A stretch of DNA of 44,586 nucleotides from IMG/VR virus record IMGVR_UViG_3300028920_000121, positions 1 to 44,586 of that record, one strand, 5' to 3'. Below are positions 29,899 through 40,600 of this stretch, piece after piece; positions within the stretch are counted from its first letter, which is position 1; each line of letters begins with the position of its first letter. The notes under the pieces are model-generated. The model was not told the DNA's origin. It saw nothing but the letters and a program-made list of their open reading frames with translations, and ran no database searches. The position numbers and the translations under genes were made by a program. The DNA is from a virus.

Positions 29899-30293
29899 TG
29901 GAAATATCCAACCCGATCCATATTTACTCAGACAGGCGGTATTTCATTGATTTTGCCGCTAGAGATAAAGATGGAGCAGATTTAGATTGGTCGTCTTACA
30001 CTAATAAGTCTATCCACTTTGTTGTTAAGAGAAATCCGGACGATGATGATTCAGATGCAAAAATCCATAAATCTACTACTCTTGGTATAACTGATGTTTC
30101 CTATAACCCTGTTACTGGAACTATTGAGTTAACCACAGCAAATACCGCCCAAACGAATTTACCTAATGGTAAGTATCATTGGGAGCTTGTATTTCAGTGT
30201 GATGAAATTGGACCGACTTTGGTGGATTATGGGGTTATGCAGGTAACTGAATCACCCACTAAGGATATAAGTTCACTTCCCGCCGCATCATGA
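29898..30293 (+). CDS. Baseplate upper-protein-like beta-sandwich (131 aa)
   Basis: The protein is beta-rich: YFIDFAARDKDGADLDWSSY, SIHFVVKRNPDDDDSDAKIH, GTIELTTANTAQTNLPNGKY, HWELVFQC. This resembles the N-terminal beta-sandwich of phage baseplate/fibre-bearing proteins (BppU-type) in order of motifs. It probably forms part of the tail appendage. Overlaps the glycosyltransferase-like gene by four bases. Confidence 0.6.
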   Translation: MEISNPIHIYSDRRYFIDFAARDKDGADLDWSSYTNKSIHFVVKRNPDDDDSDAKIHKSTTLGITDVSYNPVTGTIELTTANTAQTNLPNGKYHWELVFQCDEIGPTLVDYGVMQVTESPTKDISSLPAAS

Positions 30294-30787
30294 TTACTTA
30301 TATGCCCATGAGAGCTGGTCAAGTTCTACACCATGAGGTATGTCTTGGGCTGATTTTGAATAATTGTTTACCTGCTCCGTGTGCCGCTTATTACAAAATA
30401 GGTAATCGAAATGAGGTCAGGGAAAATATACAAACTAACTGGAACGCTGCATTTATGGCCTTTATAGATTCTAGTTCTGAAGTTTTTATGGGTATGGATT
30501 CGGATATAGTCCTTGAGGATGGTGTCCTTGATAGGATGTATCAGAACCTTGGTGAAAACGATATTGTTACTTATCCCGTTGTTCAAAATAAAAAGTGTCA
30601 GCACGGTATTTTTCTTGCGAAGCGCATGGTTATAGGATTAAATCACAGGATGTATAGTCCAATAACAAAATGCCCTGTATGTGAATGGATGAATAAATTT
30701 TCCACTATGAGCGTGAAAATATTTCATATGAATGATGTTCCCATGAGGGAGATTGAGAGATTTGATTTTGAACGTAGTCATACATAG
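30290..30787 (+). CDS. Glycosyltransferase-like protein (GT-A type, DxD motif)
   Basis: 165 residues. A Rossmann-like first half (residues about 12-55: EVCLGLILNNCLPAPCAAYY) leads to FMGMDSDIVLEDGVLDRMY, where DSD is the metal-binding DxD of GT-A glycosyltransferases. A Cys pair (KCPVCEW) lies near the end. It is shorter than most GT2 enzymes, so it is either a minimal enzyme or a truncated one. It sits inside the tail operon with overlaps on both sides, and could glycosylate a tail protein, DNA or a host surface glycan. Confidence 0.6.
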   Translation: MITYMPMRAGQVLHHEVCLGLILNNCLPAPCAAYYKIGNRNEVRENIQTNWNAAFMAFIDSSSEVFMGMDSDIVLEDGVLDRMYQNLGENDIVTYPVVQNKKCQHGIFLAKRMVIGLNHRMYSPITKCPVCEWMNKFSTMSVKIFHMNDVPMREIERFDFERSHT

Positions 30788-31235
30788 AGCATACAATGGC
30801 GAGACACTGAATTTATTATTAAATATTCAGTATTGGATCAACGGTGTATCCAGTTTAAGAACTGGTGTGACGGGTGAATCTCCAGTTGTAAGTATACAAC
30901 GATTATCTGACAGTAAATATTGGAATGGGTCTTCTTGGCAGGTTGTGGCAATAACAGTTTCAATGTCTGAATATGATTCTACAAATTTCCCTGGGATGTA
31001 CAGATATATCCTTACTGCTGGAAATGATACGTATTTTATTCGATATAAAAACACAGGTACTTACGCACTGGATATGTATGAACTTTATATTAGTGGAGAC
31101 TACAGTCCGGTAGTAGTAAGTAATCTTAAAATAGAATTCTCAGATGTCAGGAAAAAATTTAAAAACATCGATAACTTGCTTAACCAAATATTGGGCAGGC
31201 TTGTTGACGTTGAGAAACAAGTATATCGGAGGTAG
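30753..31235 (+). CDS. Tail accessory protein, beta-sandwich plus helical tail (160 aa)
   Basis: TTG at 30753 (GAGGGAG upstream) overlaps the previous gene; a second TTG at 30768 starting NVVIHRAYN is an alternative. Residues about 35-115 are beta-rich (SPVVSIQRLSDSKYWNGSSW, then MSEYDSTNFPGMYRYILTAG) like domains at fibre attachment sites. The C-terminal 40 residues are a helix (IDNLLNQILGRLVDVEKQVY), perhaps a trimer coil. Probably a tail appendage part. Confidence 0.58.
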   Translation: MRDLILNVVIHRAYNGETLNLLLNIQYWINGVSSLRTGVTGESPVVSIQRLSDSKYWNGSSWQVVAITVSMSEYDSTNFPGMYRYILTAGNDTYFIRYKNTGTYALDMYELYISGDYSPVVVSNLKIEFSDVRKKFKNIDNLLNQILGRLVDVEKQVYRR

Positions 31236-31237
31236 CA

Positions 31238-32854
31238 ATGCCTAGTGACTTTAGCATGTTTTCTAATCCATACGGTCAACCCCAACAAACTCCGATTATG
31301 CCATGGCAGGGAACTCCTGGTGGTTTAAACTTCCCTACTCCAGGCGGTAAAGACCCAAAAGAAAATTCGATTGGTCAACCCCCACAAACACCAACTATGC
31401 CATGGAAGGGAACTCCGGGTATTTTACCATCCGATAGGGTAATGACATTTCAGGATTACGTAGCCGCTCAAGGCAGAAATTCTTTTTTAAATAATCCTAT
31501 TCAACAACCTGCATTTACTCCTCATGCTGTTGATGCCCCTAGTAATCCAAGACCCCCGGTATTTCAGGATACTATGGCTGGACCACCTGTTGTTCAACCA
31601 CAACAACAACCACCTATGTCTGTTGATGCTTCTGTTTCTAGACCTCCAGTATTTCAGGATACTATGGCTGGTCCTGCTGAAAGTTATGTATCGCCTTTTG
31701 ATCCGTTGGGTGAGCAAGAACGTTTAGCAAAACAACTATTGTATGGTACCAGCCCCGAAGAGGAAGCGATTGCGTCACGACTTGATCTTCAAAGAGCAGG
31801 ATTGCAATCGCATTTTGCCGATATGGGCGCAACCGGAGCGGGTGCCTTGCGTAACGTTATGCTTGCTCAGGCGGGACAGGCTGGTGAAGCTATAGCCGCG
31901 GTGAGGGCAGGTAATCGTCAGAAGGTGTTTGACATGTTATCCCGTCTGCGGCAGGAAGGTCGTGCTGATGAAGCGGCTGAACTCCAGCAGAGAGTGTTTG
32001 AGGAAGTTACACTACCACAGGCTGAATTGACGCGTGAACAGATCCAGTTTAACATGGGTAGGTTAAAGGAAAGTGATCAGTGGAACCGTTTTATGGATGC
32101 TCTGACAAACCCGAACTTGACACCTGAGGAAGCTGGCCGCATTACCGGTGGAATGGGTGACATGATGGGCATTGATTTCAAATCCCTGCCAAGGGAGACA
32201 GCGCGTGAGTCTATGAGTACGTCGATCCTTGAAACACTTGGATGGAAAGAAGACGATCTTAAGGATCCCGAAAAAAAGAAAAAATTTGACGCTATACTAG
32301 ATAATTGGGCGAAATCTGAACTTGGTCTAGATAAGGATTTCGAGCCAGTTGTACAAGTTACTAAAGATTATACTAAAGATCCTTGGGGTGATGATGCCAC
32401 GCAAGCGTTATTAACTGGATCTGATGAAGACAAGAGGGCGGTTACGGTAGCTCAAGCTGAAGATATAATTGCAACTGGCAATGAAACTCGCTTGCAGGGT
32501 AAATATGCTGGCGATCCCTTATATGATGAAGTTCTTAAGGGATCAAGTGGTTGGACTAATAGTGGGTCGTGGACCACAGTAGATGAGAATCGCCATAAAT
32601 TCGATACTCCTCCGCCTGAAATAGGTGAGTTTATCAATTATAATGGCAGGATTGTTAAGGTCACCAGCGGTGTTCAGTTTGAAGATGATACTGGTTCTAA
32701 AGGTGATGATTATGAGTATTTTACCGCTGTTGATCCTTCTACTGGAACCACTTACTACATTAAACCTGCAAGTTCCCGTAGAACTGGTCTAAGTGGTATA
32801 ACTTATAACTTTGTTGAGGGTGACCTTGACACTGATTTAGGGAAACAATCGTAA
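31238..32854 (+). CDS. Internal virion / ejection protein with N-terminal Pro-Gln repeats
   Basis: 538 residues, ATG after TCGGAGGT. The first 145 residues are Pro/Gln-rich and repetitive: GQPQQTPIMPWQGTPG is repeated as GQPPQTPTMPWKGTPG, and RPPVFQDTMAGP occurs twice. Residues about 165-290 are Ala/Gln/Leu-rich helices (LDLQRAGLQSHFADMGATGA...), as in DNA-ejection proteins. The last 100 residues are beta-rich (FINYNGRIVKVTSGVQFED). The gene opens a block of internal proteins. A direct enzymatic motif is not seen. Confidence 0.6.
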   Translation: MPSDFSMFSNPYGQPQQTPIMPWQGTPGGLNFPTPGGKDPKENSIGQPPQTPTMPWKGTPGILPSDRVMTFQDYVAAQGRNSFLNNPIQQPAFTPHAVDAPSNPRPPVFQDTMAGPPVVQPQQQPPMSVDASVSRPPVFQDTMAGPAESYVSPFDPLGEQERLAKQLLYGTSPEEEAIASRLDLQRAGLQSHFADMGATGAGALRNVMLAQAGQAGEAIAAVRAGNRQKVFDMLSRLRQEGRADEAAELQQRVFEEVTLPQAELTREQIQFNMGRLKESDQWNRFMDALTNPNLTPEEAGRITGGMGDMMGIDFKSLPRETARESMSTSILETLGWKEDDLKDPEKKKKFDAILDNWAKSELGLDKDFEPVVQVTKDYTKDPWGDDATQALLTGSDEDKRAVTVAQAEDIIATGNETRLQGKYAGDPLYDEVLKGSSGWTNSGSWTTVDENRHKFDTPPPEIGEFINYNGRIVKVTSGVQFEDDTGSKGDDYEYFTAVDPSTGTTYYIKPASSRRTGLSGITYNFVEGDLDTDLGKQS

Positions 32855-33153
32855 TGGATCCAGTAACTATAGCCATGTTAGCTGGTCAGGGTATTGACTT
32901 TGGAACTGATACTATATCTCAGATTCTTATGATGAATGCTCGTAATAAGGATCGTACTTTACTTGCTAATAAGATGCTTCGCGCCCACGAAATCCAGAAT
33001 GAAAGTTTGAACCGTAAAATAAATTTAGCAAAGAAATTTTCCCGCCTTCAAGACAAGGACGCATTAAATGAACTTGTTGATATTGCATCCGCAGTATCTG
33101 GTGGTCAAAGAACCATGGCTGATACTATGGCGGCTCAGAGGTTTAGGGGGTAG
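32854..33153 (+). CDS. Small internal virion protein (99 aa)
   Basis: ATG shares one base with the previous TAA. It starts with a short hydrophobic helix (ITIAMLAGQGIDFGT-like; MDPVTIAMLAG) then a basic helical region (NRKINLAKKFSRLQDKDAL) and a Gly/Ala-rich end. This plan, a membrane-active N-terminus and a helical body, fits small ejection proteins of podoviruses. Function inferred from context. Confidence 0.58.
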   Translation: MDPVTIAMLAGQGIDFGTDTISQILMMNARNKDRTLLANKMLRAHEIQNESLNRKINLAKKFSRLQDKDALNELVDIASAVSGGQRTMADTMAAQRFRG

Positions 33154-33155
33154 TA

Positions 33156-33659
33156 ATGCCTGTTTATGACTATAATCCCGGAGGTCTTTCACTACAGTCT
33201 CCCTCGATTAACCCTGGTTTATTAGACCGGGGATCCTCTTTATCTCCGCAGACATTTGTATATGGAATAAATGATATTCTTCGCAAACCCAATCTTGGTA
33301 CTCCACTTGGTGGCGCTGTTAATTCAAATGCTGGAGGTATTCCCGACGCTGCAAATCAAGGGATGAGCATGGCAGATAAGTTTTCACTTGCTGGAAAAGG
33401 CTTGAAAGGTCTTAATAAGATGGTGTCAACTGTTCTGATGCTTAGGGAAATGGATAAGGATCGTAGGCAAAGGGCTGACCAGATTGACAAGGAGATGTCT
33501 CTTGCTAAAAAGTCCATGATTATTGATTATCTTTTGGGCAACAGGCAGTACCGGGATGCTCTGAAAGCGTTGAATATTAAATTATCAACCTCTGGAACAC
33601 AAAGGGCCAGGGGTCAGTCTGGTATAGCCGCTCAAAGGCGTGCTCGTACGGTGAGGTAA
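33156..33659 (+). CDS. Internal virion protein candidate (167 aa)
   Basis: The N-terminal 80 residues are Ser/Gly/Asn/Pro-rich (YDYNPGGLSLQSPSINPGLL...). The rest is a basic helix (LREMDKDRRQRADQIDKEMS) and ends with an Arg-rich tail (RARGQSGIAAQRRARTVR). Such tails suit DNA contact inside the capsid. Start follows GGGGGTA. No family recognised. Confidence 0.55.
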   Translation: MPVYDYNPGGLSLQSPSINPGLLDRGSSLSPQTFVYGINDILRKPNLGTPLGGAVNSNAGGIPDAANQGMSMADKFSLAGKGLKGLNKMVSTVLMLREMDKDRRQRADQIDKEMSLAKKSMIIDYLLGNRQYRDALKALNIKLSTSGTQRARGQSGIAAQRRARTVR

Positions 33660-33660
33660 T

Positions 33661-34671
33661 ATGCCTGATTATCAAATAGATTTAGGTATTGGTGATGTCG
33701 GTGAGGGACTTGAGGATATATCTGCCAGATTACGTAAGAAAACCATGCAAGATGAGAAAGGTAGACTCATTGAGCGTGAGGCAGGTGGTCTTACTTCTTC
33801 CGATCCGGTAATCACTCAAATGCTTCGGGCCGCTAATCAGCAGAAAGATCCTGAAGTGGCTCGTAAGCTCCTTGACGCTGTGTATAAACGTGCTGGTGAA
33901 CTTGTTGACGTAAGTGCTGAGCGTAGGTACAGTGAGCCGGAACGTAATATCCGGATTCAGAAAGGTCAACTTGATATCGATAAGATTATAAAAGATAAGG
34001 AACGTAGACAGAGCGAGAAAGCATTTTTAGCTGATAATCTTATTGACCACACCCAGCTTAAAGGTGATAGGCTTCGTGAACATTTACTAAATACTGCGTA
34101 CGGCGTTAGCGAAGCCAGGGACGACGCTGATCCTTACTTGAAGGCGTTGACATCTAATGCCAGGGGTGAGGATATGAGAGCGAGAGCGGCACGTGCAAGC
34201 ACCGATAAGCAGTTTACACAGGAATTTACGTCTCTACGAGCTGAGGCAAGATCCTATAATGTTGCTAACAACAGACTTATATCCGAAATCAGTAAACTTA
34301 AGAAAGGGTATGATTTTAAATTACCCGAAGAAAAATTAATAGTTGATGCCGAGGTTGAAAAGATTAAAGACGAAATCCGTGCAAATACCTCAAAATTAGA
34401 TGGGGTTTTGGAAAGGGAACTTGAGTTGTACGCTCGTTTTCGTCCTAAATCTAATTGGCATAGGCAAAGAGAGAAGATAATACAAAACATAATAAAAGCT
34501 AGTAAGATGCCTAATGGTGAGGAAATAATAAGACGGGCAAGTGAGAACCTTAGAAGGCGTGGCAAATCGTTTGAATCCTACAGAGTTCCTTATACGATTT
34601 TGCCGAAAAAGAAGCCTGGGGAAAAACCTCCTATGCCTGCGGATTTTTCCTCCGCCGGTATTCGGCGTTAA
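33661..34671 (+). CDS. Coiled-coil internal virion protein (336 aa)
   Basis: ATG follows the previous TAA by one base. After a short Gly/Asp-rich start (DLGIGDVGEGLEDI) the protein is charged and helical to the end, with long stretches such as IRIQKGQLDIDKIIKDKERR and LIVDAEVEKIKDEIRANTSK. This is a rod-like protein typical of the internal core or ejection set. The C-terminus is Pro/Lys-rich (PKKKPGEKPPMPAD). No enzymatic motif recognised. Confidence 0.55.
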   Translation: MPDYQIDLGIGDVGEGLEDISARLRKKTMQDEKGRLIEREAGGLTSSDPVITQMLRAANQQKDPEVARKLLDAVYKRAGELVDVSAERRYSEPERNIRIQKGQLDIDKIIKDKERRQSEKAFLADNLIDHTQLKGDRLREHLLNTAYGVSEARDDADPYLKALTSNARGEDMRARAARASTDKQFTQEFTSLRAEARSYNVANNRLISEISKLKKGYDFKLPEEKLIVDAEVEKIKDEIRANTSKLDGVLERELELYARFRPKSNWHRQREKIIQNIIKASKMPNGEEIIRRASENLRRRGKSFESYRVPYTILPKKKPGEKPPMPADFSSAGIRR

Positions 34672-34686
34672 GCTAACGGGAGTCTA

Positions 34687-37600
34687 ATGTCCGATTTTAT
34701 CGATCAGGCGTTCGAAGACGCATTTTCCGGAACATCCGTGGCCGAAGAGGAGCCGCGGGCACCCCAAAAGAAATCCCCCGCACCGCCTACAACGGCGATA
34801 AAAGATGATATAGATAAGGCGTTTGTGGAAGCGGAGTATGTTGGCCCAGTTGAAACTACTCCCGAAGACGTTAACGCTGAGAAGTTACCGGATTTAAGTC
34901 CTAAAAAACCTTTTATCAAATTACCAGCAAATCAGCAAGAACTAAGAGCGGTTAGTGAAAAAAGGGCTATATACGCAAATGAAGCATACCAAAACGCGAG
35001 AGCCGATTTACTAAGACAAGCTCAATTACAGGGTATGAATCCGTCCGAAGCAGAACAGTGGGCTATAGAAAAAGCCACTGAATTTGCTTTATTAGAAGCG
35101 GATGATAAGGTTTTAAACGAACTGACTGAGAAGTCCGGCGGATTAGATTTTTTAGCCTCCCAGTTAAAGAAGGTTATAGCTGGAGCAACTTTAGGGGCAT
35201 CTAAGAGAATTCCTGGTCTTGGTAAAACAATTAGCCCAGCCGAAGCTTACCTATACACTATGCCCCCCGAAATAAGGGATAGGGTACTTAAAAACAAACC
35301 GTGGTTCAACAGGTTGGTTACTGCTTCTGGTATAAGTGGTGAATTAACTCTCGGATTACCAGTATTTGGACTTGCAATGAAAGCGGCGAAAGTTGGTAAG
35401 GGTGCTTTAAAAGCACGCGCTCTTAAGTCTGGAGGAGTTTTTGCTGGTATGAGTGTTGCAAGGTCAATAACTGATCCAGAAGTTAAACTAGATTTGTTGC
35501 ATGTTGGTAGGGATTTTGTTCTGGGGATGATTCTTCCCGGTTTAAATAAAATTCCTGGTATTGGTAATGTAGAGAAAGCTGCTAAGCGATACGTACGAAC
35601 AGGTAAGTTGATTGGGCAATCGGTTTCTACGGGAACCATAGCTTATGTTTCTGATGTTATTGTTCAAAAGCTCCACGGTCGAAAGTGGAGTGATCTTTCC
35701 ACCCAAGAAAAAAATGATATATTCATAAATTCAGCTCTGTTTGCAGGATTGCATCTATGGGGTGGCAAGGAATTATTACTTAATAGGGGTAAAATTGAAC
35801 CTACACGTAAGCCTGGGGAGATGCCGAGACCGGAAGATGTTGGTATCATAAAGCCCAAATTGGAACCAAAGCCAGAGCCTAAACCTGAACCTAAGCCAGA
35901 AACGGCGGAAGATAAACTTGAGAGGATTAGGACTGAAGATCCATTAACTAATCTTAAGAATGAGGAATGGGCTAAGGAAAAAGGTATTATTGATAAAGAA
36001 GGTAAGGTTAAAGAGGGTAGTGTTGAGTTTGAAATTGGTAAATTTAAAGAAGCTAGTGAAAAATACGGTAAAAAGGCAGGTGATAAACTCCTTGTTAAAT
36101 CTTCTGAGATCTTACAAAAGAATCTTGAGGAAGCGGGCGTTGGGGACGTGGTTAGAAAGGGCGGGAATGAGTTTATAGTGAGTGCCAAGGAAGGTGTCAC
36201 TAAAGAAGCTTTAAATGACGCTCTTAATAAGGCCTCCACAGAGCTTAGTGAGACAGCTATAAAGGTTAAAAATAAGGAAGGTCAGTGGAGGACCGTAAAA
36301 GGCCTAAATATCGTCGGTGAGAAAGGAGTTGAATATGTCAGAGATACTGCTGAGAAGCCGAGAATACGGGGACGAATTGAGGAAAGAATTGAGAGAGGAC
36401 CAAAAGAATCAGACTTTGAGTACGTCGATCGACTTGCGAAAGAAGGTCGGAGACTTGAGAAAGAGATTGACGAACTTGAGATTATCGAGAACCCGACAGA
36501 AGCACAGTTAAAACGTGAGGCGGAGATAGCTAAAGAACTTGATTCGATTGATAAAGCTCATGATGCTGTATTCCCTAAGGTTGAAGAAGCTCGTAGAGAG
36601 GCTGAATTACGTAAGATTGAGGAGATGGAGTTTGAGCATCAACTTCGACCTGGGATTATTACTGATAGACAATTAAATGTTAAAAACGCTCTTACTAAGA
36701 GGGGCTATACCGAATATATTCCTAAGACCGATAAGGAATTCAAGCAACTTAACTATGATAAGCAACGGGATGTCGCCATGAAAAAGGGCGATAAGATGAT
36801 CCTTATTAATCAACTTGGCGAACAGCGTTTACCTTCCGGCGAAGTTATTGCCGAAGCCCCTGGCCCTGTTCCCAAGGAACCACCTAAACTAGTTAAGTTA
36901 GAACAGCGTGAATGGGTTACTATATCACCAAAGACGGGCGGTGAAGGAGGAATAGCTAACGTAACTAAATGGGAGATTTCAGAAATAATTGAGAGGGCTA
37001 AGAGAAATGACATAGATCTTATAATTAAAAAAGCTACCAAGGAAGATATAAAGGATGCTGATCCTGACTTGAAATGGGATTCCTCTAAAGAGGCCGAAAG
37101 GGAAGAGTTAATGAGGTGGGCAGGACCGGATGAACCACCTAAACCCGCTGAAACTCCTAAAGTTGAAAAATTAAAGGAAAAGACACCCGTTAAGTTTGGT
37201 GAAGAAAAAATTGAACCTGAAAGTGAAACAAAATTACTACCTGAGGAATCCAGAAACGAGGTATCTTTTCACTATACTGATAAAGAGTTAGTCCCAGAGA
37301 TACTCAAAGAAGGATTAAAACAGGTAATATCTGAGAAAAAATGGCATGGCGTAAAACCTGGAGAGGGTGTATATTTATTTGCTGGCGATACTAAATTTAG
37401 GTCAGACACTTTTGTTGATGATGTGAAGGCTATTAAAAATCCAATAAGGATAAAACTTAAAACTAAAGTTGATAAGGATCTTATGATGGATGAGGATACT
37501 ATGTCTTCCTTTGGAAGTAAAGATCTTTATGATAACTTTGTTAGCAAATATCCTAAAATCGCTAAAGAATTTAACGATATGGTAAAATCTCTTAAAGGGA

Positions 37601-40600
37601 GAGAGGCTTTTACTAAATCTACTGAAAAGGTTGACGATGCGGCTATTGAAAAAATTAAATTAGAGTTAATTGAAAAATATGATCTGAAAGTTGACCCAGA
37701 ACTTGGCTATTATGGTCAAGGAGGATTAGGGTTAACCGGAAGAAAGAAAGGTGGTATACCTGTTGATGATATTATTGAAATAAGGGAACACAATCCTAAA
37801 ACAGGTAAATATGATAAAGTAATATATCGAGTTGGTGAGAAACCACCTGTTGAAGCAGTTTCCACTAAATCATCTAAAGAACCAATAGAGCCTAAATTCC
37901 TTTCCGTAGCCGAAGAAACTGTTAAAGCAACTGTTCAGGATAAAGCAACCGGCGATCAATGGTTGGGTATACTTAAAAAGGTTCCTAAGGCTGAAACTGA
38001 TTTAATGGACCTCCCTAAATTTCTTAAAGGTAAAAAATCTGTTACAAAAGCTGAACTCCTCAAATACATCGATGAAAACAAGATTGATGTTAAAATACAA
38101 GGTAAGGAAGCTGAACGTATCGCTAAAAAGAAGCCTAAAACCTTTGGCCAGAAACGGAAGCAAAAGGAAGCTAAATCCAGGGTTGACAAGGCTGTGGACA
38201 AAGCTATAAAAGCGAAGGTTAAAGAACCTCCGACTGCTCCCCCTATGAAACCACCTGAAAAAGCATCTAAGGAAGCACCAAGGGAACCGAGTGGTAAAGC
38301 TCCTATTGAACCAGAATTTAAAACCTGGGATCAAGTCCGTTCTTGGTACTATGATCGTTATACTTGGCTTAAAGATCACCCTGAGGTTTATAAACAGGCG
38401 AGATTATTGCATGGTAAGATTGCTGGCAGGGTTGAAACAATGGTTAAGGATATGTATGATAATGTTCTTGGTAAGGATGTTTCAGCTAGTGATCTTGAAG
38501 TTTTGAACCAGATTTATAAGCTAAATGCTCATATGCATTGGGATCGTGTAGGTAAAACTACCTCTGGTATTACTGAACCTATGGCGGTGGAGGCCTTAAA
38601 GAAAATTAAAGATGGTATTGGGGATAAAGAATATGATCGTTTGTCTGGTAAGGTAGATGTAATCGCTAAGATCCATGACCAATTACTTGATGAACTTGTT
38701 ACACTTGAGGTTCTTCGTCCCAAGCAAGTTGAAAATTTTAAAAAAGCTTATCCAATTTATATGCGTACGGAAATTCTTGGTGAGGCTATTAAACGCCTGA
38801 CTAACATACCTTCCTCCAACAGCGATGCCATAATGGTATTTGACAAAACATGGTTGAAGAGAAAAGAAGGTGTTGACCAAGACATCAGTGACAATCTTGT
38901 TGATTTGACTGTTAAATCCATTATCCAAAAGGTTACTGCCGGTGAGAAACAACATTTAATCAATAATATTCTTGAGCAGTATGGTCGACGTGCTGGAATA
39001 AAAATTGAAACGGCTGAGAAAGTGTACAGAGAGGAATTAAAGCAGCATGGCCGTACTCCACTTGGGCATGAAAAGGTTAGTGCTAATACTCGTATCCCTA
39101 AAACTGAAGATATTAAGTGGATACGGGAAAATTTCAAAAAGCGTGTGGAAGGCAAGGATGATCAATGGATCAAAGATCATGTTACTGTTACTCATTCTGT
39201 ACCGTCGGAATTAAACACCATGATGCGGGGAATGAACAACGAAGCTGTCGATATAATAACCCGCGCCATGGGATCCTATAATTCATTTTTTAGGATGGCG
39301 GCGACTACGTGGCGTTTACCATTCGTTATTAACAATTTATCCCGCGATGTTTGGAATGCTATGTTCCTTGATAGGATAGAAGGGGCAAAAATAAGCAGAA
39401 TAGGTGGATTAAGTAGGGGTCTTGTTTATGCTACCCTTGAATCCATGGGAATACGTCCTGAATTTGTTAAAAGATTCAGAGAATCAGGTACTGGGTTTGG
39501 TGGTGTTATGACTGCCCATACAGCTTTAATGCCGAGTGAATTACGTCTTCCAACAAGATTGTTAAAGGGTAAAAATAAGATAGTTCGAATTGGTAAAGAT
39601 GGCATCGTAGCCCCTTTAACTGTTATTGAAAAATTAGCAAGAATTGGGGAAGATGCTGTTCGTATGGGAAACACCATACGTGCTGAATCTGCTGGTATGT
39701 CTGCCAAGGATGCAGCATTCTTATCCCGCGATTTAACCGTCGATTTTCAAAAATACGGCACCCAAATGAAAGTATTTAACACCTGGGTTCCTTTCTTAAA
39801 TGCCAGTTTACAGGGTAATATAAATTATATAAGGTTTATGAGGGATAAACCTGGGACCGCCACATCCCGCTTACTTTATATGTTCGTGGCTCCGTACGTT
39901 GCTTTAAATGTTTGGAATCGTTCCTTTGATGACTATGATGAAACTCCTGATTATATTAAGAAGGGGTATTGGCATCTTCGTTACCCAGATTTTGAAGCTC
40001 TTAAAATGGGTGAACTTAAGGGAAAATCCATAACTACCGAGGATGGCGAGAGTCTACCACTTTACATAACAGTACGAAAAGCCGAGTTTCCTGCCGCAAT
40101 AAGTCAATTATTAAATCCTATTGTAGATTTTGCCATGGATAAGGATCCCAATAAAAAGGAAGAATTTAAGAAAGAAGCCCTTTCATCCTCAATGATAGCG
40201 GCGGCTTCCGCACGCGCTAAGGGATTCCTTTCCACTGTTACCCCACCTCTTTTTGCCTTACCGTATGAACTTTCTGGCAATATTATGCTTTGGGCTGATT
40301 CACCTATTTACCCTGAATATATGGGTGAGATAGAGCCTAAATATCGTGCTCGTACGTCTACCACAAATTTGCCTCGTAGGATAGGTGAGACGATGAATAT
40401 ATCCCCAGCAAAAATTGAATACGCTATGACATCCCTTGCTCCGATGGCTCAACAGGGTTTGCAACTTGTGTCTCCTTTATTTGAATCTGATGAACCTGGA
40501 GCGCAGAATTACGCTATTAAGTCTTCTAATCTTGAGAAGATATCTAAATTTATACCGTTGGTTAAAGTTTCTCCGTTTAAGAAGACTGCTGAAGAAGTTT

